NCBI GenBank assembly: GCA_963575745.1
Contig: CAUYUJ010012769.1
Coordinates: 285,061 to 349,060 of the forward strand
Direction of reading: 5' to 3'
Origin: Prorocentrum cordatum
Lineage: Eukaryota; Sar; Dinophyceae; Prorocentrales; Prorocentraceae
Length of the DNA: 64,000 nt
In this document: in pieces, positions 19,876 through 30,956 of the stretch
How positions within the stretch are numbered: position 1 is the first letter of the stretch
Layout: every line of letters begins with the position of its first letter
Translations under genes and position numbers: made by a program
Notes under the pieces: model-generated
What the model saw: only the letters and a program-made list of their open reading frames with translations
Databases searched by the model: none
What the model was told of the DNA's origin: nothing

Positions 19876-20771
19876 AAACTCCCCAGAGGAGGAGGAGGAG
19901 GGGGAGAAGGAGGAGGAGGAGGAGGAGGAGGAGGAGGAGGATGAGAGGAGGAGGGGGAGGAGGAGGAGGAGGGAGGAGGAGGAGGAGGGGAGGGAGGAGG
20001 AGGATGCATAGGAGGAGGAGGAGGAGGGAGGAGGAGGGGAGGAGGGGGAGGAGGAGGAGGAGGATGAGGAGGAGGAGGAGGAGGGAAGAGGGGGGAGGGG
20101 GAAGGAGGAGGAGGATGAGGAGGAGGTGGAGGAGAAGGAAGAGGAAGAGGGAGGAGGAAGGAGGAGGGGAGGAGGAGAGGAGGAGGAGGAGGAGGAGGAG
20201 GAGGAGGAGCAGGAAGAGGAGGAAGATGAGGAGCGGTGAAACGCCTCTCTCCTGCCTCCCTCCTCTGACACGACCTCGCACCCGGTGGCCGCCGCCAACT
20301 GCCCCGATCTCCCGGGCGCCCGGCTGCCGACTGGAGAGAGTGCGCGCCATGGACCGTCTGAACCCTCCCCACACCCCCTCACAGAGGATGCTGACCATAA
20401 TGGTGATGCTGCTGCTGCTGCTGAGGAGGATGATGATGATGAGGAGGAGGAGGAGGAGGAGGAGGAGGAGGAGGAGGAGGGAAAGGAAAGGAGGGGAGGA
20501 GGAGGGGAGGAGGAGGAGGGGAGGAGGGGGAGGAGGAGGAGGGAGGAGGAGGAGGAGGCGGAGGGAGAAGGAGGAGGAGGAGGAGGAGAAGGAGGAGGAG
20601 GAGGAGGAGGAGGAGGAGGAGGAGGAGGAGGAGGAGGAGGAGGAGGAGGAGGGGAGGAGGGGAGGAGGAGGAGGAGGAGGAGGAGGAGGAGGAGGAGGAG
20701 GAGGAGGAGGAGGAGAAGGAGGAGGAGGAGGAAGGAGAAGGTGGAGGGGGAGGAGGGGGGGGGGGGGGGTG

Positions 20772-20806
<35 letters not shown>

Positions 20807-21400
20807 GAGGAGGAGGTAGGAGGAGGAGGAGGAAGAGGAGGAGGAGGAGGAGGAGGAGGAGGAGGAGGAGAGGAGGAGGGAGGGGGTAGGAGGAGAGGGA
20901 GGAGGGGGGGGGAGGAGGGGGGGAGAGGAGGAGGAGGAGGAGGTGGAGGAGGAGGAAAGGGGAGGGGAGGAGGGAGGAGGAGGAGGAGGAGGAAGGAGGA
21001 GAGAAAAAGGAGGAGGAGGAGGAAGAGGATGATGAGGAGGAGGAGGAGGGGAGGAGGAGGAGGAGGGAGGAGGAGGAGGAGGATGAGGAGGAGGAGGAGG
21101 AGGGGACGACGAGGAGGAGGAGGGGAGGAGGAGTGAGGAGGAGGAGGAGGGGAGGAGGAGGATGAGGAGGGGGAAGAGGAGGAGGAGGAGGAGGAGGAGG
21201 AGGAGGAGGAGGAGGAGGGGGAGGGGGATGGGGGATGGGGAGGGGAAGGGGGAGGGGGAGGAGGAGGGAGGAGGAGGAGGAGGAGGAGGAGGAGGAGGAG
21301 GAGGAGGAGGAGGAGGGGAGGGAGGAGGAGGAGGAGGAGGGGGAGGACGTGGAGGAGGATGTGGGGGAGGAGGAGGAGGGGGAGGAGGATTTTTTTGGTC
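19876..21400. repeat. 1.5-kb (GGA)n purine tract with a unique island
   Basis: Plus-strand GGA repeats 19885-20235 and 20430-21390, interrupted at 20236-20400 by a short unique block (ACGCCTCTCTCCTGCC...) and a (CTG)6-like run. The strand is almost pure purine. Very long Arg/Glu/Gly or Ser/Pro/Leu frames span it on both strands and are artefacts. It separates element 2 (truncated here) from the 3' end of element 3. Confidence 0.9.
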
Positions 21401-21425
21401 ACCTTGGACCTCGCCTCCTCCCCTC

Positions 21426-24400
21426 TCAGCCCTGCGCACGAGCCTCCTTGGCCGCGACGCGGGCACGGAGGGCATCCAGGCTTGACAGGGGCGACGCCCA
21501 CGGCTGGGGTCGGGACGCTACGACATGTGCTCGCGCCTCGACCCTCGTGAGCGGAGCTTCGAGCTCCGCACGCGACACTGGTGCATCGCGCTTCGGGTGC
21601 AGGCCTCTCCTGAGCCTTCGGAGCGCAGTAGTGCCTGCACTGCTCCTGTCGCTGTCTCTTAGGGGCCTGAGACAACGTGACAAGAGCATGTGCAGGCGGT
21701 GCTGGGCGTAGTAGCCACAGCTCATGCAGAAAAACAACGGACTTTGTTCGTCCCCGACTTGCGTGCTAGCCAGGACGTGACAATGTTCTGGCGAGATGGT
21801 CAGTAGTTCTTCGACCATCTTAGGAAATCCCTCGCAGCCCACTGTCGGTCTGTCTTCCAGGGCGCCAGCGTAAAAGCTGAGGCGACTCGGGCACCGATGG
21901 CCCCAAAGCCAGGTGTCCCAAGTGTGCCAACCCTCAGCACGCTTAAAAGCTTTCTGCTTCTTGGTCCGTCGAGGAGGCCGAGTGTGGGTGGCCCTGGGAA
22001 AAAGCGGCAGACCTTTCGCCGAAACCCGCGCCACCATTTCGACTCTCTCGATCGAGCTCTTCACATCGTCCCACTCGTTTTGGCTAGCTTGTGGGTGCAA
22101 CAAAATCGCTTGTTTAGCTTCGTGATCCGCGCGCCTGTTGGCACGACCTATGGACCGCCGAGGCTCTTCTAGCATGTCTATCGTGGCTGAGTCCCTGTGT
22201 GCTGGGGTCCATACGGCTGGGGCATACGCATCTCGTTCCATGTGCTGCAGAGCTCCGCGCCTGAGTCCAGCATACTTGTGTTTATGACTCAGCTGAGTAA
22301 CCGTGCTGGCATTGTGAAGCTTGACGGCGTTCATACAATCACTGTAGCAAGCTTGCCCATACTTGGGCACGAAAATCGGGAGCAAGGCCAGCTGAAGTTG
22401 TTCTGCTGCCTGGCTCGTCTGAGGAAGGCTCGGCCAAACGGGGCATCTTGCAATTGCTACCTGCTCTCCGTCCCTTCCCATAAACACCCATGAAAACGCT
22501 GCGCGTGATAGATCTCGAATCTGGTGCGGGAAACGCGACCCGTCCCCCGCCACGTCCAAATCGGTAGTGTCGAAGTCCGCCCAATCCATTCGCTGACCCT
22601 CGGCGCTATACAAATAAGGCTCGTGCTGGTCGGACAAAGGCGGCGTGTCTTTGACAGGGTTGACAAACTTTAGACCAGAGTAGAAGCTGTGCTCCCCTTC
22701 CCTCGCCCTCTGAATGAAGCTGTCCTCCACTCCCGTACTAGTCCTAGCTGCCGGAACCTCGGGGCTGGCACAACAATAAATCCTATGGGCAACAGAATCT
22801 GGCTCCCCGCACAGCGGGCAGCAACCTGTAGTAAGGTAACCAGCCTGCCGCGCACGATCCTCGGTCCAGAGTCCGTCGCAAAAGACCGTTTTGACCAAGT
22901 ACTTGCCTTGGGCATTCAGTCCTATGCCTCGGAGCCTAGGCTGAGTGATACGTCGCAGCGGCTCGACGCAGACACGATCTCCTACAGGCCATCCGAGCTT
23001 CTGTCCCAGGACCCGCTCGCGGTGGCGTTGCACCCCTTCTTTTAAAAGCGCGGAGATCATGGCAGGGGAGTTGTGAAGCAAACTCAACTCGACTCCCCTA
23101 TCGTCGACCCAAATCAAAAACGAGGTCGATTTCCACCCGATGCGAAACAGCGGCAACAACATCCGACTGATATGACCCCTCGTCTTCCCCCATTTCCACC
23201 CCTCGATTACTCCCTGGGGGATGGAGTCCCACGTGCTGCGAAGCTGGGGCAGCGTGAAACTGGCCGTGCACGGCGCCGTCGTGGTGCTCCACACAGCGGC
23301 TGCCCGCGCGAGCGCAGGAGCAACCATGCCCCTCCACATCGGATCGCCTAACAGAGCTGTCTTGGCAGTGAGGGAGACCCCTCCATGACGCGGCGCCTGA
23401 TAGGGAAGCATCACCCCTCGCGCACGCTTAAGTTCAGCGTCGGACATGCCAGTCACCGTATCTCCAAAACTGACCGCGGGCTTAACACCAGCGGTGTAAA
23501 TCTTCCCGATTCTGTATTTGTCCCTCGGAAGAGCTTTCCTATACCTCTGGAGCCTTCGGTGTCTGCGAATCATGCCCGCAACTCGGGCCTTGCGTTTACC
23601 AAGAGCTTGTTTGGTGCTGCGTTTCACCCCTGGAGCTAAATCAACCCCGAGCGAGACCACGTGGGTCCCGACCGCCCCAGCCAGTGTTCCGAGCCGGCGT
23701 CCGACTCGCAGCGACAAGTCTGGGGTGGAGCCGAAGGTCATGAGTTTGTCGGGGGCCAAACCCACACCTAAATCTTCCTGGAAGACACGTTCCAGGTCCT
23801 CAGCAGCCTGGCCGAGAACTTGGACCACGTGGTCCGCCGAGCCGCACGCGCTGACGGTGTCGTCGTCGACGTACGAGGCAAGGTCAACAGCAGGGTTCCT
23901 GGCAACGAAACCGTCGAACGGGACCATAGCGTAAACTTTAACGTTGGTAGCATTCAGGCAGGATCCTGCTGGCAACCCACACTTCGCGTACATCGGAGAA
24001 AGGCTGTGGTCCGAGCCAAGCCGCAGAACCCGAGGCCCGCGCCAAAAGTTGTAGGTCACTTTGACCACGATAGGGTTAAGGCCCGCCTGCAACGAGCGAT
24101 CCCTAAGCGTGGTGAGCCTGAACGATTCATAATACTTGGTGCCATCCCAAGAAAAACCTCCAGTGACACCCCCTTCGGCCACTTGGGCCGCAGCTTTGAC
24201 CGCCTGCTTCCATACTTCCGCCTCCGCCGACTTCCCGCCCCAAAAGCCCAATGCTTGCGCGGGTGCGCGTCGCAGTACGGGAGCAGCTGCGGTCGCCTGA
24301 GCTTTTCCCACAGGCGAACAGGAGAGGCACAAAGCAGGACAGAACGCACACCCCCTTTTGGTTTCTCGAGGAGGGGGAAAAGCATCCAATACAGAGCCTT

Positions 24401-24607
24401 CGGGTAGACCCCGATCTTTTCAACAGTTTGAAACAAGCAACTGAGCACTTCGAGCCCCTCGTCTGGGAGCAAGCTGAAGTGCCGCGCATGTATGCCGTCG
24501 AGAGACTGCGCCGTGTGTGGTGAGAACCCTCTACTGGCAGCCCGAATGTCATCAGGCGCGAGCCTGTCGAAACAATTCCTGTCCAAGACCTCCAGAGGTT
24601 CTGGCAT
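21426..24607 (-). pseudogene. Reverse transcriptase, RNase H and Cys motif, element 3
   Basis: Fingers at 24607-24256: ALYWMLFPLLEKPKGGVRSV and SPVRLWEKLRRP. After one frameshift, a single open frame to 21426. Numbered from 24389: YVDDDTVSA 173-181 (catalytic Asp pair), GLAPDKLM 210-217, zinc connector CCPLCGEPDSVAHRIYCC 523-540, RNase H residues Asp616 (AGDGS), Glu663 (SQAAEQLQL), Asp684 (CYSDC) and Asp755 (RRADHEAK), then FFCMSCGYYAQHR 887-899, Cys906 and RRLRRGLHP 924-932. The order matches RNase H-bearing LINEs. The 2.9-kb open stretch suggests decay has been recent or slight. Confidence 0.85.
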
Positions 24608-24659
24608 GGACGTCGCTTCCCAGAATTAACCTGACACGTTGGCTTCATTCGCGAGCAGC

Positions 24660-25560
24660 TTACGCGGGTCGGCCGACAAAAATCCCAGGAGCCGTTTCAA
24701 TCACCGTCGGCATCCAAGCGCTTTTGTTCCGAGTGAGTTTATGCATCTTGCGAGCAGATCCCGAGAGGGCTTCCGACTGCCACTGGTCCCAGCTCACCTT
24801 AGCTTTATTGTCGAGGCCAGCGCGAGCTTCGGCAAAATCCTCCTCCCAATCGTCGAGCGCTTCGGTACACCGATCTATCCACTCCGACAGATTTGCCGCT
24901 CGCTGAGGCCAAGGCTCCGCCAGACGGCGGGCCGCTTGCACAGTAGTGTCGAGCCGCACAGCTCGGCCTTCAGCTTCAAAAGGCTGCTGAACTATCTGCA
25001 CTAAGTTCCTGCAGGCCTCGAGCTCAGTGTGGTCGACGAGGTCGGCCTCATAAATGCGAATACTGGTCTGTTGAAGGTCTCGCATGGTCTGCTGAAGCCA
25101 AATCCACCCTTCCCATACTAAAACCTCCTCCTCGACCTTCCTCTTCGGGGGGGAGACAATCGAAACCCACTTAGCACGCAGCGGCTTGCCCCTGCCCCCT
25201 CTGGACTTGAGAGTCACCCCGGCCAGATTTTCGAGCTCAACTTCCATGACATCCGAAAATCGTTTCCAGGCCTCGTTCAGCAGAGTCCACGCAAGAGTGA
25301 CAGAAGCACTACTGGCGCACGCGTTGGCCTCCTCGGCCAAAATCCTGGCTAAACTCCAATCCTGGGGTTTTGGTGACGGACCAAAAGGGACCACACAGGG
25401 GATACGTTGATGGGTCTGATAAACAAGCTGTTTGAGTTTTATCGCACCTTGCTTAAAGATAAGCTGCACTGGCCGATGAGGTCGCTTTGGCCAGTTCTTC
25501 ACAACATCGGTCTTGTCGACCATCTTGGCTACCGCTGGGGACACAACGAAGAAGTCGATC
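24660..25560 (-). pseudogene. EEP endonuclease C-terminus and linker, element 3
   Basis: Continues the endonuclease after the frameshift: IDFFVVSPAVAKMVD (SRID motif) and WPKRPHRPVQL (final His motif). A helical linker follows (LEACRNLVQIVQQPFEAEGR and similar), ending TAPGIFVGRPA at 24660. Next in another frame comes KLLANEANVSG followed by TAA, then the reverse transcriptase fingers. Confidence 0.75.
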
Positions 25561-26285
25561 CGTGAGTGACTTCGCCGTCACACAGGTTTCGATCTTCGGC
25601 TGGAGGATCAACATATCGGCTTTCCTCAGTAACCCCGTAAACTCAATTATCGTCGGCCCCAGGTTCCAATCAGCCCCGAAGATGGCCATGTGGGTCCCCT
25701 GGGGCGTTTCCCCGATCAGTTTGAGCAACTCGATGTTACGCTTCGACAGCCCCTCGGTGGTGTACAAATAAGCACAGCCTGCCAAAATCGGCGGCCACCC
25801 TGGTATGTCTAGCATCGCTAAAAGCAGACGGTGTTCGACGAGTACCCCTCGCGGTAGGTGTGGAGGCCAACGAAGTCCGATACTCGTCCGGGCAAAAAAC
25901 GCTACTCCAGCCGACGTCTGCCCCGCATCGCAGGGTGCCGAAGGTGTGCAGAGCATGTGCCATCCCATGCCAAGAACTTTTGCAGTCTTGTCGCCCACAT
26001 CTTCGGCCGTGATCCCGATCTCCTGGGCGAGTAGAACCAATGCTGAGCTCCGAGCAAGACGTTCCGAGAGCGTGCCCCAGCTGTTACCATTATAGGACTC
26101 GCACACAAACTGGAAATTATCTGTCATTGGGTCGTCGGCAATCGGAGTGGGCGGACAGCCTGACCCCATGGCCGAAATCTTGAAACCAGTGCACAGCGGC
26201 TGGCCTGCGAACGGGGCCAGACTAGAAAACTTAACGTGATCTCGGACCCTCCCATGAAACGAGCATCTGGGTTCATCACTCGACA
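25558..26285 (-). pseudogene. EEP endonuclease, N-terminal part, element 3
   Basis: The Met at 26285 (MSSDEPRCSF) is the likely ORF2 start, 144 bp after the ORF1 stop region. Motifs: VCESYNGNSWGTLSERL (first Asn motif), LVLLAQEIGI (QE metal-binding motif, intact, unlike the type-A elements) and HMAIFGADWNLGP (GDFN equivalent). The frame breaks near 25558, just before the SRID motif, which continues in the next frame. Confidence 0.8.
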
Positions 26286-26428
26286 TGCCTGAGGGGCGGA
26301 TCCGTTCCTGGTGTGAAAAGGTGCCGTCGGCGGGCTCCGCTCGCCGAAAGCTGCTGCTGTCGTGCCGCTGCGCTCCCGAGGGAGCGCTCAGGACACGACG
26401 TTCATGTAGTATCTCATGCTGTTGACCG

Positions 26429-27472
26429 TCAAAGATGCCCTGGAGCCGGTGGCGCCGCCGTCGGCACTGTACCCGTTGAAGGCGCAGCTCCTGGCGATGA
26501 CACACGAACCTTCTTGAACTTGGCGGCCACCAGCGCTTGCACGATAACGCGTTTATCACCTCGATGCTGCTCCCAGAAACTTTCAGCCTCTGCCGTGGAC
26601 ACGAAAGCATCGTCCATTTGAGCATCACCATCACCATCGCCAGCAGCTTCAGTACGCGGCTCCTGCTTCGTCCTGGGCTGAGCGAAGAGCTGCGTGAACT
26701 GCTTGAAAGCGTCGGTCTGGATGAGCGTCTTGACTTCGTCTTTGCCTTCCAACAGATGGCCAGGGATAGTGAAATCAAAATCGCCGCCACCAGCGAGAGG
26801 AGACTGCTTGAGCTGAACCCTGATGTCGTCGATCTCGGCCTTGAGCACGATCTGCTTCGCCTGAAGCTCGCCCCTCTTGGCCGTGGCATCATTGATAGCC
26901 TTCTCTTGCTCCTCAGCTTCCTCCACTGCCTTTTTGAGTTGACTCTCCTTGCGCGCCAGCTTGTGCCCCAAGTTGGCGTGCTGCGTGACGTCACTCTTCT
27001 GGCCTTCGATCTGCTTGCGAACCTCGCGGAGTTGAGCCTCGGAGGACTTGCGGGCTTCCTCCATGTACTCGCTCTTGCATGCTTTGATGGCCGTTTCCAA
27101 CTCGTTAGCCTTGGCGACCAAAGCATCAGGTTTCTCGTCTTTATCTTCAGCGCCACTTCCCCGCCCACCACCGTGACCGTTTGACGGAGTGTCCTTGGTG
27201 GGCGGGGTTTGCTTGGTGAGCTGATCCAGCTGCTTCTGCATGGCGGCAAGCGTCTTGGCGAGTCCGATATCCTTGGGCTGCCCACGCGAAACACCACCAC
27301 CACCACGAGCAGGAGGGTTGCCACCACCAAAAGACTTGGCGCGCTGAAGGACGTGCGCTGGCGCCGCTTCTCCGCAGCGGCACTTGGGGCGACGCGCCCA
27401 ATTACTCGTTCTTCCACAGGACTGACATCCCCAGAGAGGGAGTTTCGGTCCTTTGACCATGTCATTGCTCAT
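26429..27472 (-). CDS. Element 3 ORF1: RanBP2-like zinc finger and coiled coil
   Basis: 347 residues, intact, with an ATG at 27472. N-terminus: W14-x-C16-x2-C19-x4-N24-x6-C31-x-C33 (LWGCQSCGRTSNW...KCRCG), a RanBP2-type zinc finger except for the one-residue last spacing. A Gly-rich linker follows (35-60). Residues about 105-230 are charged and heptad-like (ANELETAIKACKSEYMEEAR; KLARKESQLKKAVEEAEEQE), predicting a long coiled coil. The tail has an acidic DGDGDAQMDDAF. By position it should be the RNA-binding, trimer- or oligomer-forming ORF1 protein that packages element RNA; that is inference. Confidence 0.75.
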   Translation of the reverse strand: MSNDMVKGPKLPLWGCQSCGRTSNWARRPKCRCGEAAPAHVLQRAKSFGGGNPPARGGGGVSRGQPKDIGLAKTLAAMQKQLDQLTKQTPPTKDTPSNGHGGGRGSGAEDKDEKPDALVAKANELETAIKACKSEYMEEARKSSEAQLREVRKQIEGQKSDVTQHANLGHKLARKESQLKKAVEEAEEQEKAINDATAKRGELQAKQIVLKAEIDDIRVQLKQSPLAGGGDFDFTIPGHLLEGKDEVKTLIQTDAFKQFTQLFAQPRTKQEPRTEAAGDGDGDAQMDDAFVSTAEAESFWEQHRGDKRVIVQALVAAKFKKVRVSSPGAAPSTGTVPTAAPPAPGHL

Positions 27473-27593
27473 CGGTGCTCCTCCAGGAGCTCACTAGAAT
27501 AAAAACTGTCGTACCGAGCCAAAAAGACTCGCACCGGCTGCTGCCGCTCTGAAGAAAGCTGGTGCAAGCCCAAAAACTTGGGCCAGAACGGCT

Positions 27594-27812
27594 GGAGGGG
27601 GAGGAGGAGGAGAGGGAGGAGGAGGAGGGGGAGGAGGAGGAGGAGGGGGAGGAGGAGGGGGGGAGGAGGAGGAGGAGGAGGAGGAGGAGGAGGAGGATGG
27701 GGAGGAGGAGGAGGAGGAGGAGAGGGCGATGCGGGGTGGAGGAGGAGGAGGAGGAGGATGAGGAGGAGGGGGAGGAGGAGGAGGAGGAGGAGGAGGAGGA
27801 GGAGGTGGTGGC
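27594..27812. repeat. (GGA)n tract upstream of element 3
   Basis: Nearly pure purine plus strand, ending about 120 bp before the ORF1 start codon of element 3 in coding sense (TCC on the coding strand). The remaining 27813-28180 between elements 3 and 4 shows no gene. Confidence 0.9.
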
Positions 27813-28367
27813 GGTGCTCAGTAGGGGGCGGCAAGCGTCTCTGGCGCCAGTCCTGAGCCCCTCCGCTAGATATGGATGCATGGCCGCCTGGGCTTCCAGG
27901 CCGCCAAGGCCTGGGGCGAGCGCCGCGCCTCGCGGGCGAGGGCGCAACCCCGTCAGCAGGGAAGGTCCCCGCTCTTTCGCTGGACAAGGATAGAATATAG
28001 TTCATGTCAATGAACCAGTATTTCAAAGGGAGAGCCCCTAGAGACTGCCTCGTCAGCAGGTGGACCCAAGAGCCTTCCTAGCAGCTGCAGGACCCGCAGG
28101 TGCACACGGACAGCACCAGCCAGGCCCCGAAGCCGCCAGGCCGCCCCAGGTTCCACCCGCCTGAGGCGCGTCGTGAGACTCAAGAGGCTGCACTATCACT
28201 TCTAATCTGATCATAAATCAAACTGGCCTGAAGCTCTCTACGATATCTGCGTACCTGCTCTTGCAATGCGCGCGCGTGCTCGCTCCCTGACTGCGCCATG
28301 TGTGCCAAGGATGTCTGGCGACGAGGGTCGTGCGCTATCTGGGCTACTACACTTGAGTATCTAGCTC

Positions 28368-29198
28368 TCAGCGCTTCCTGATCACTCCCTGCTGCACCAA
28401 CTGCTTGAGCTGGCGCTCCACTACCCTCTCCAGCTCCGTGCGCGGCCCTGCTCTCATCGGCATTGTGCCCATGCTGACGAACAGGGCGTGGTTCAACGCC
28501 TCCCTCAGCACATCTGGGGCGAACCTCCTCGCCTGGTCGACCAGCTCCTTCTCCGCCCCGCTCATGCGCAGGGCCGTCTTGTAGTCCGCGTAGCTCTTGA
28601 TGCCGTACATCAGCTTGGTCATCTCCTGCATGGTCTCCTCCTTCTGGTAGGCCGCCTTGATCCTGAACAGGCTGAACGTCGCGTCGATCAGGCGGACCCC
28701 GTGCTTGTTCTCCACCGAGTTCACCCACTCCTGGAGGTGGCCCTTGCTGGCCTTCTGGCTCTGGCCCTCCTCGTCGAAGACCTGGATGGCCGACTCCGCC
28801 ACCGCGATCGTTACGTGGACGTGTGGTGGGCCGTGGCCGTGCCCCTTGCCGAGGCGCCTGACCTCCGCGTTGTACAGCTGCCCCGCCTTTTCCCCTGCCG
28901 CGATCATCTGCACCTCCGACGGCGCGAGCCATATGTCGCACAGCGCGTTCTGGTGGTCCCTGCTCTCTTGCGCGACCCTGAGCACCAGCTTCTGCGTGGA
29001 GACCAACGCTTCTCGTAGGTCTGCTCCTTGGCCAGCTGCTCCTCCTTTGTCTGCCCCATTGCCTTTGCCGCCCGCCTTCTTCGGCGTCTTCTTGAGGCTC
29101 TCTCCCGTCTCTGATCTCCGGCCGTCCTCGTCGATGGATGCTGGTGCCGCCGCCGCCCCGGATCCTCCAGCTGCTCCTTGTCCTAGTCTCCACGACAT
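28368..29198 (-). CDS. Element 4 3' ORF with GHGPPHVHV motif
   Basis: About 276 residues from the Met at 29198 (MSWRLGQGAAGGSG); upstream codons remain open to 29234. A low-complexity basic N-terminus (KKTPKKAGGKGNGADKG) is followed by a helical domain LVLRVAQESRDHQNALCDIW, then RRLGKGHGHGPPHVHVTIAV, then a long helical part (ELVDQARRFAPDVLREALNH) and a C-terminal ELERVVERQLKQLVQQG. Element 1 carries the same domain in the same place. Function unknown; basic N-terminus plus helices would suit nucleic-acid binding. It is the only undamaged frame of element 4. Confidence 0.7.
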   Translation of the reverse strand: MSWRLGQGAAGGSGAAAAPASIDEDGRRSETGESLKKTPKKAGGKGNGADKGGAAGQGADLREALVSTQKLVLRVAQESRDHQNALCDIWLAPSEVQMIAAGEKAGQLYNAEVRRLGKGHGHGPPHVHVTIAVAESAIQVFDEEGQSQKASKGHLQEWVNSVENKHGVRLIDATFSLFRIKAAYQKEETMQEMTKLMYGIKSYADYKTALRMSGAEKELVDQARRFAPDVLREALNHALFVSMGTMPMRAGPRTELERVVERQLKQLVQQGVIRKR

Positions 29199-29234
29199 GC
29201 TCTGCTTCTCTGTCAGGCGCTGCTGCTGTCTCAA

Positions 29235-30300
29235 CCACCCCAGAAGGGCCTGGAATGTGTTGCCTGACGTGTTCCTGAAATGAAGCCAAATCTTGAGCCA
29301 GGAAATCGCAAAGTTGACGCTGCAGGCTTTCGAGGGGTTGAATCTCGTGGGCCCATTTCGATCTATCTATGAAGCATCTCCCGTGCCGCAGCGCAGCACG
29401 CCTCCCGTGGTCCAGGGCCCCCCTTCGGTTGACAAAGCAGCTGTGACACCAGGGGCATTGGTTTGTGATAATGATTTTGCTGAGGAGGGGGTTGGTCCCG
29501 TGAGCTTCTCTACGGTGAGCCACAAGACCCTGGGCCGTTTGAAACCGTCTTCCACAAATCTTCCCCTCCTCGCCCTCGTGGTCGCACCAGTATGGTTTTG
29601 AAATCACCTCCTCCTCTGGGTCCTCCTCCCCCTCCTCCATGTGCTCCTCGACCCAGCCTATCTTGTCAGTGACCAGGAGGATCGACGGGTCGACCTTAAG
29701 GAAAAGTTCTCGCTCGATGTCCCCCTCTCGGAATAAACAAATATCATCGGGTCGAGAAGGGTGCCGAGCTGCAAATTCCTCGTCGGCCTCCGCAAGAGAG
29801 TTGAGGTCCTGGATATGTTGCCGAGCCCGCGGGGTTGAGTGCCCATAGACCCTATTATCTGCCGATAGTCTTCCACGATCCTGGTCTATCCAAGCTGCCC
29901 CGAATACTGCGCATAATACGGCCTGGTGGTCCTGGGGGAAGCGGGCCCAGCGCGTATAGGTACGTATACGGCGGACCCTCAGTTGTTGGCTGCATCTTGG
30001 TATACGCCATGTTCTGAATGCGTACTGGTTGGTCCTGCGCCTGATGCTCCCGTCCTCCCTCTCCCAGCTCATCTCTCCTTTCGATAGTGCTCTGCGTCGC
30101 AAAAGCGGAGAGCCCACTAAGGGCAGCTTCCACCGCGAACGCCTGGAACATAGCTCGACGGATGCACTTTGCTGTCTGAGAAGTCCAGAAGCATCCGCAT
30201 TGTCTCCATGCTTGTGTAGCTGCCTGGCATCTGCGCTGAATCTCGCTCAGCATCCCCTGCTCGCTGGGCAAGTGGGGGCCGAGTACTCTCATCTCGCGAA
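29235..30300 (-). pseudogene. Thumb and double zinc finger, element 4
   Basis: Thumb from 30292 (GMLSEIQRRCQAATQAWRQC, then IRRAMFQAFAVEAALSGLSA). After a shift near 30050, LRVRRIRTYTRWARFPQDHQ then AVLCAVFGAAW. Next, two metal-binding clusters: WCDHEGEEGKICGRRF...HRREAH and QCPWCHSCFVNRRGALDHGR...RHGRC. They occupy the place of the CPVC...H...H finger in element 1. Confidence 0.65.
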
Positions 30301-30914
30301 GAGCGAGCCCGTGGAGGGAGCGTGACTTCCTGAGACGCCGCGTGCTCTGGTAGCTCTTTCCCCCCCCTCAACTGCAGCAGGTGGTTCGTTTTCTGCGGGT
30401 TGAGCGTCCACCCCCCCTTGTCCAGGTGCTGCCCTAACCGTGCAGTGCTCTGGTTCAACGTGTCGGTGATGTTCTCTGCGCTCTCCCCCTCCTCCACCAC
30501 TGTGCTCTTGGTGATGTCATCCATAAAGCAGCAAATAGACGTGTCCACTAGTTCTGCTTCACTGTCTCTCGGATCACTCGTCATGAACCACCGCTGCTCC
30601 CCGTGCCCGCCCTCCTGCTTCCTCCGCTCCTCCACCTCCTGGTTGTAGGCCGTAATGAAGTCCCTGGGCGCTGTCGTAAACCCCATCTGCGACCCCGACG
30701 TCGAGCGAATGTCGATCGTTCCATCAGCAGTGCACATGCTCATTGTGGCCTGACGGACTGCGGCAACTGCATAAGTGATATCCTCTTCACCGGCGAACTT
30801 CTCAGCGCTTGCCTCGAGGATGGTGCGGTCTGTTGCAGCGAACGCATTTCTGCAATCGTAGTTGCTTATGATCCGGCTGCGTTTCATATCCGATGCTCTC
30901 CATTTGTTGCACAT
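30117..30914 (-). pseudogene. Reverse transcriptase palm, element 4
   Basis: Numbered from 30914: motif A ISNYDCRNAFAATD (Asp20), motif B GSQMGFTTAPRDF 74-86, catalytic CCFMDDITKS (Asp132-Asp133), and GGWTLNPQKTNHLLQLR following. These are in the same order as element 1 (NEDATNAF, GDFTGHPNAARGF, FADDT), showing common ancestry. The end of the open frame (from about 30300) is out of frame: the true continuation is VLGPHLPSEQGMLSEIQRRC in another frame. Confidence 0.85.
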
Positions 30915-30956
30915 GATGAGGTTGATGATGCTCTCGCGGCTTATATGGGGGAGGCC

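Larger units (their letters stand above)
21401..27472 (-). mobile_element. Non-LTR retrotransposon, element 3 (type B, near full length)
   Basis: About 6 kb: ORF1 (zinc finger, coiled coil), then EEP endonuclease, linker, reverse transcriptase, zinc connector, RNase H and C-terminal Cys motif. Breaks: a frameshift near 25558 inside the endonuclease, a frameshift and a TAA around 24610-24660, and a frameshift near 24256 inside the reverse transcriptase. The last 2.9 kb is a single open frame. The 5' side (beyond 27472) is a (GGA)n tract and the 3' side abuts another. Inactive, but the most complete element here. Confidence 0.85.

Noticed and set aside
19676-21675. Two very long minus-strand open frames (about 600 and 645 residues, Pro/Ser/Leu-rich)
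   Set aside because: They are translations of the (TCC)n strand in successive frames. Only the last 50 or so residues of one of them are real reverse transcriptase remnant.
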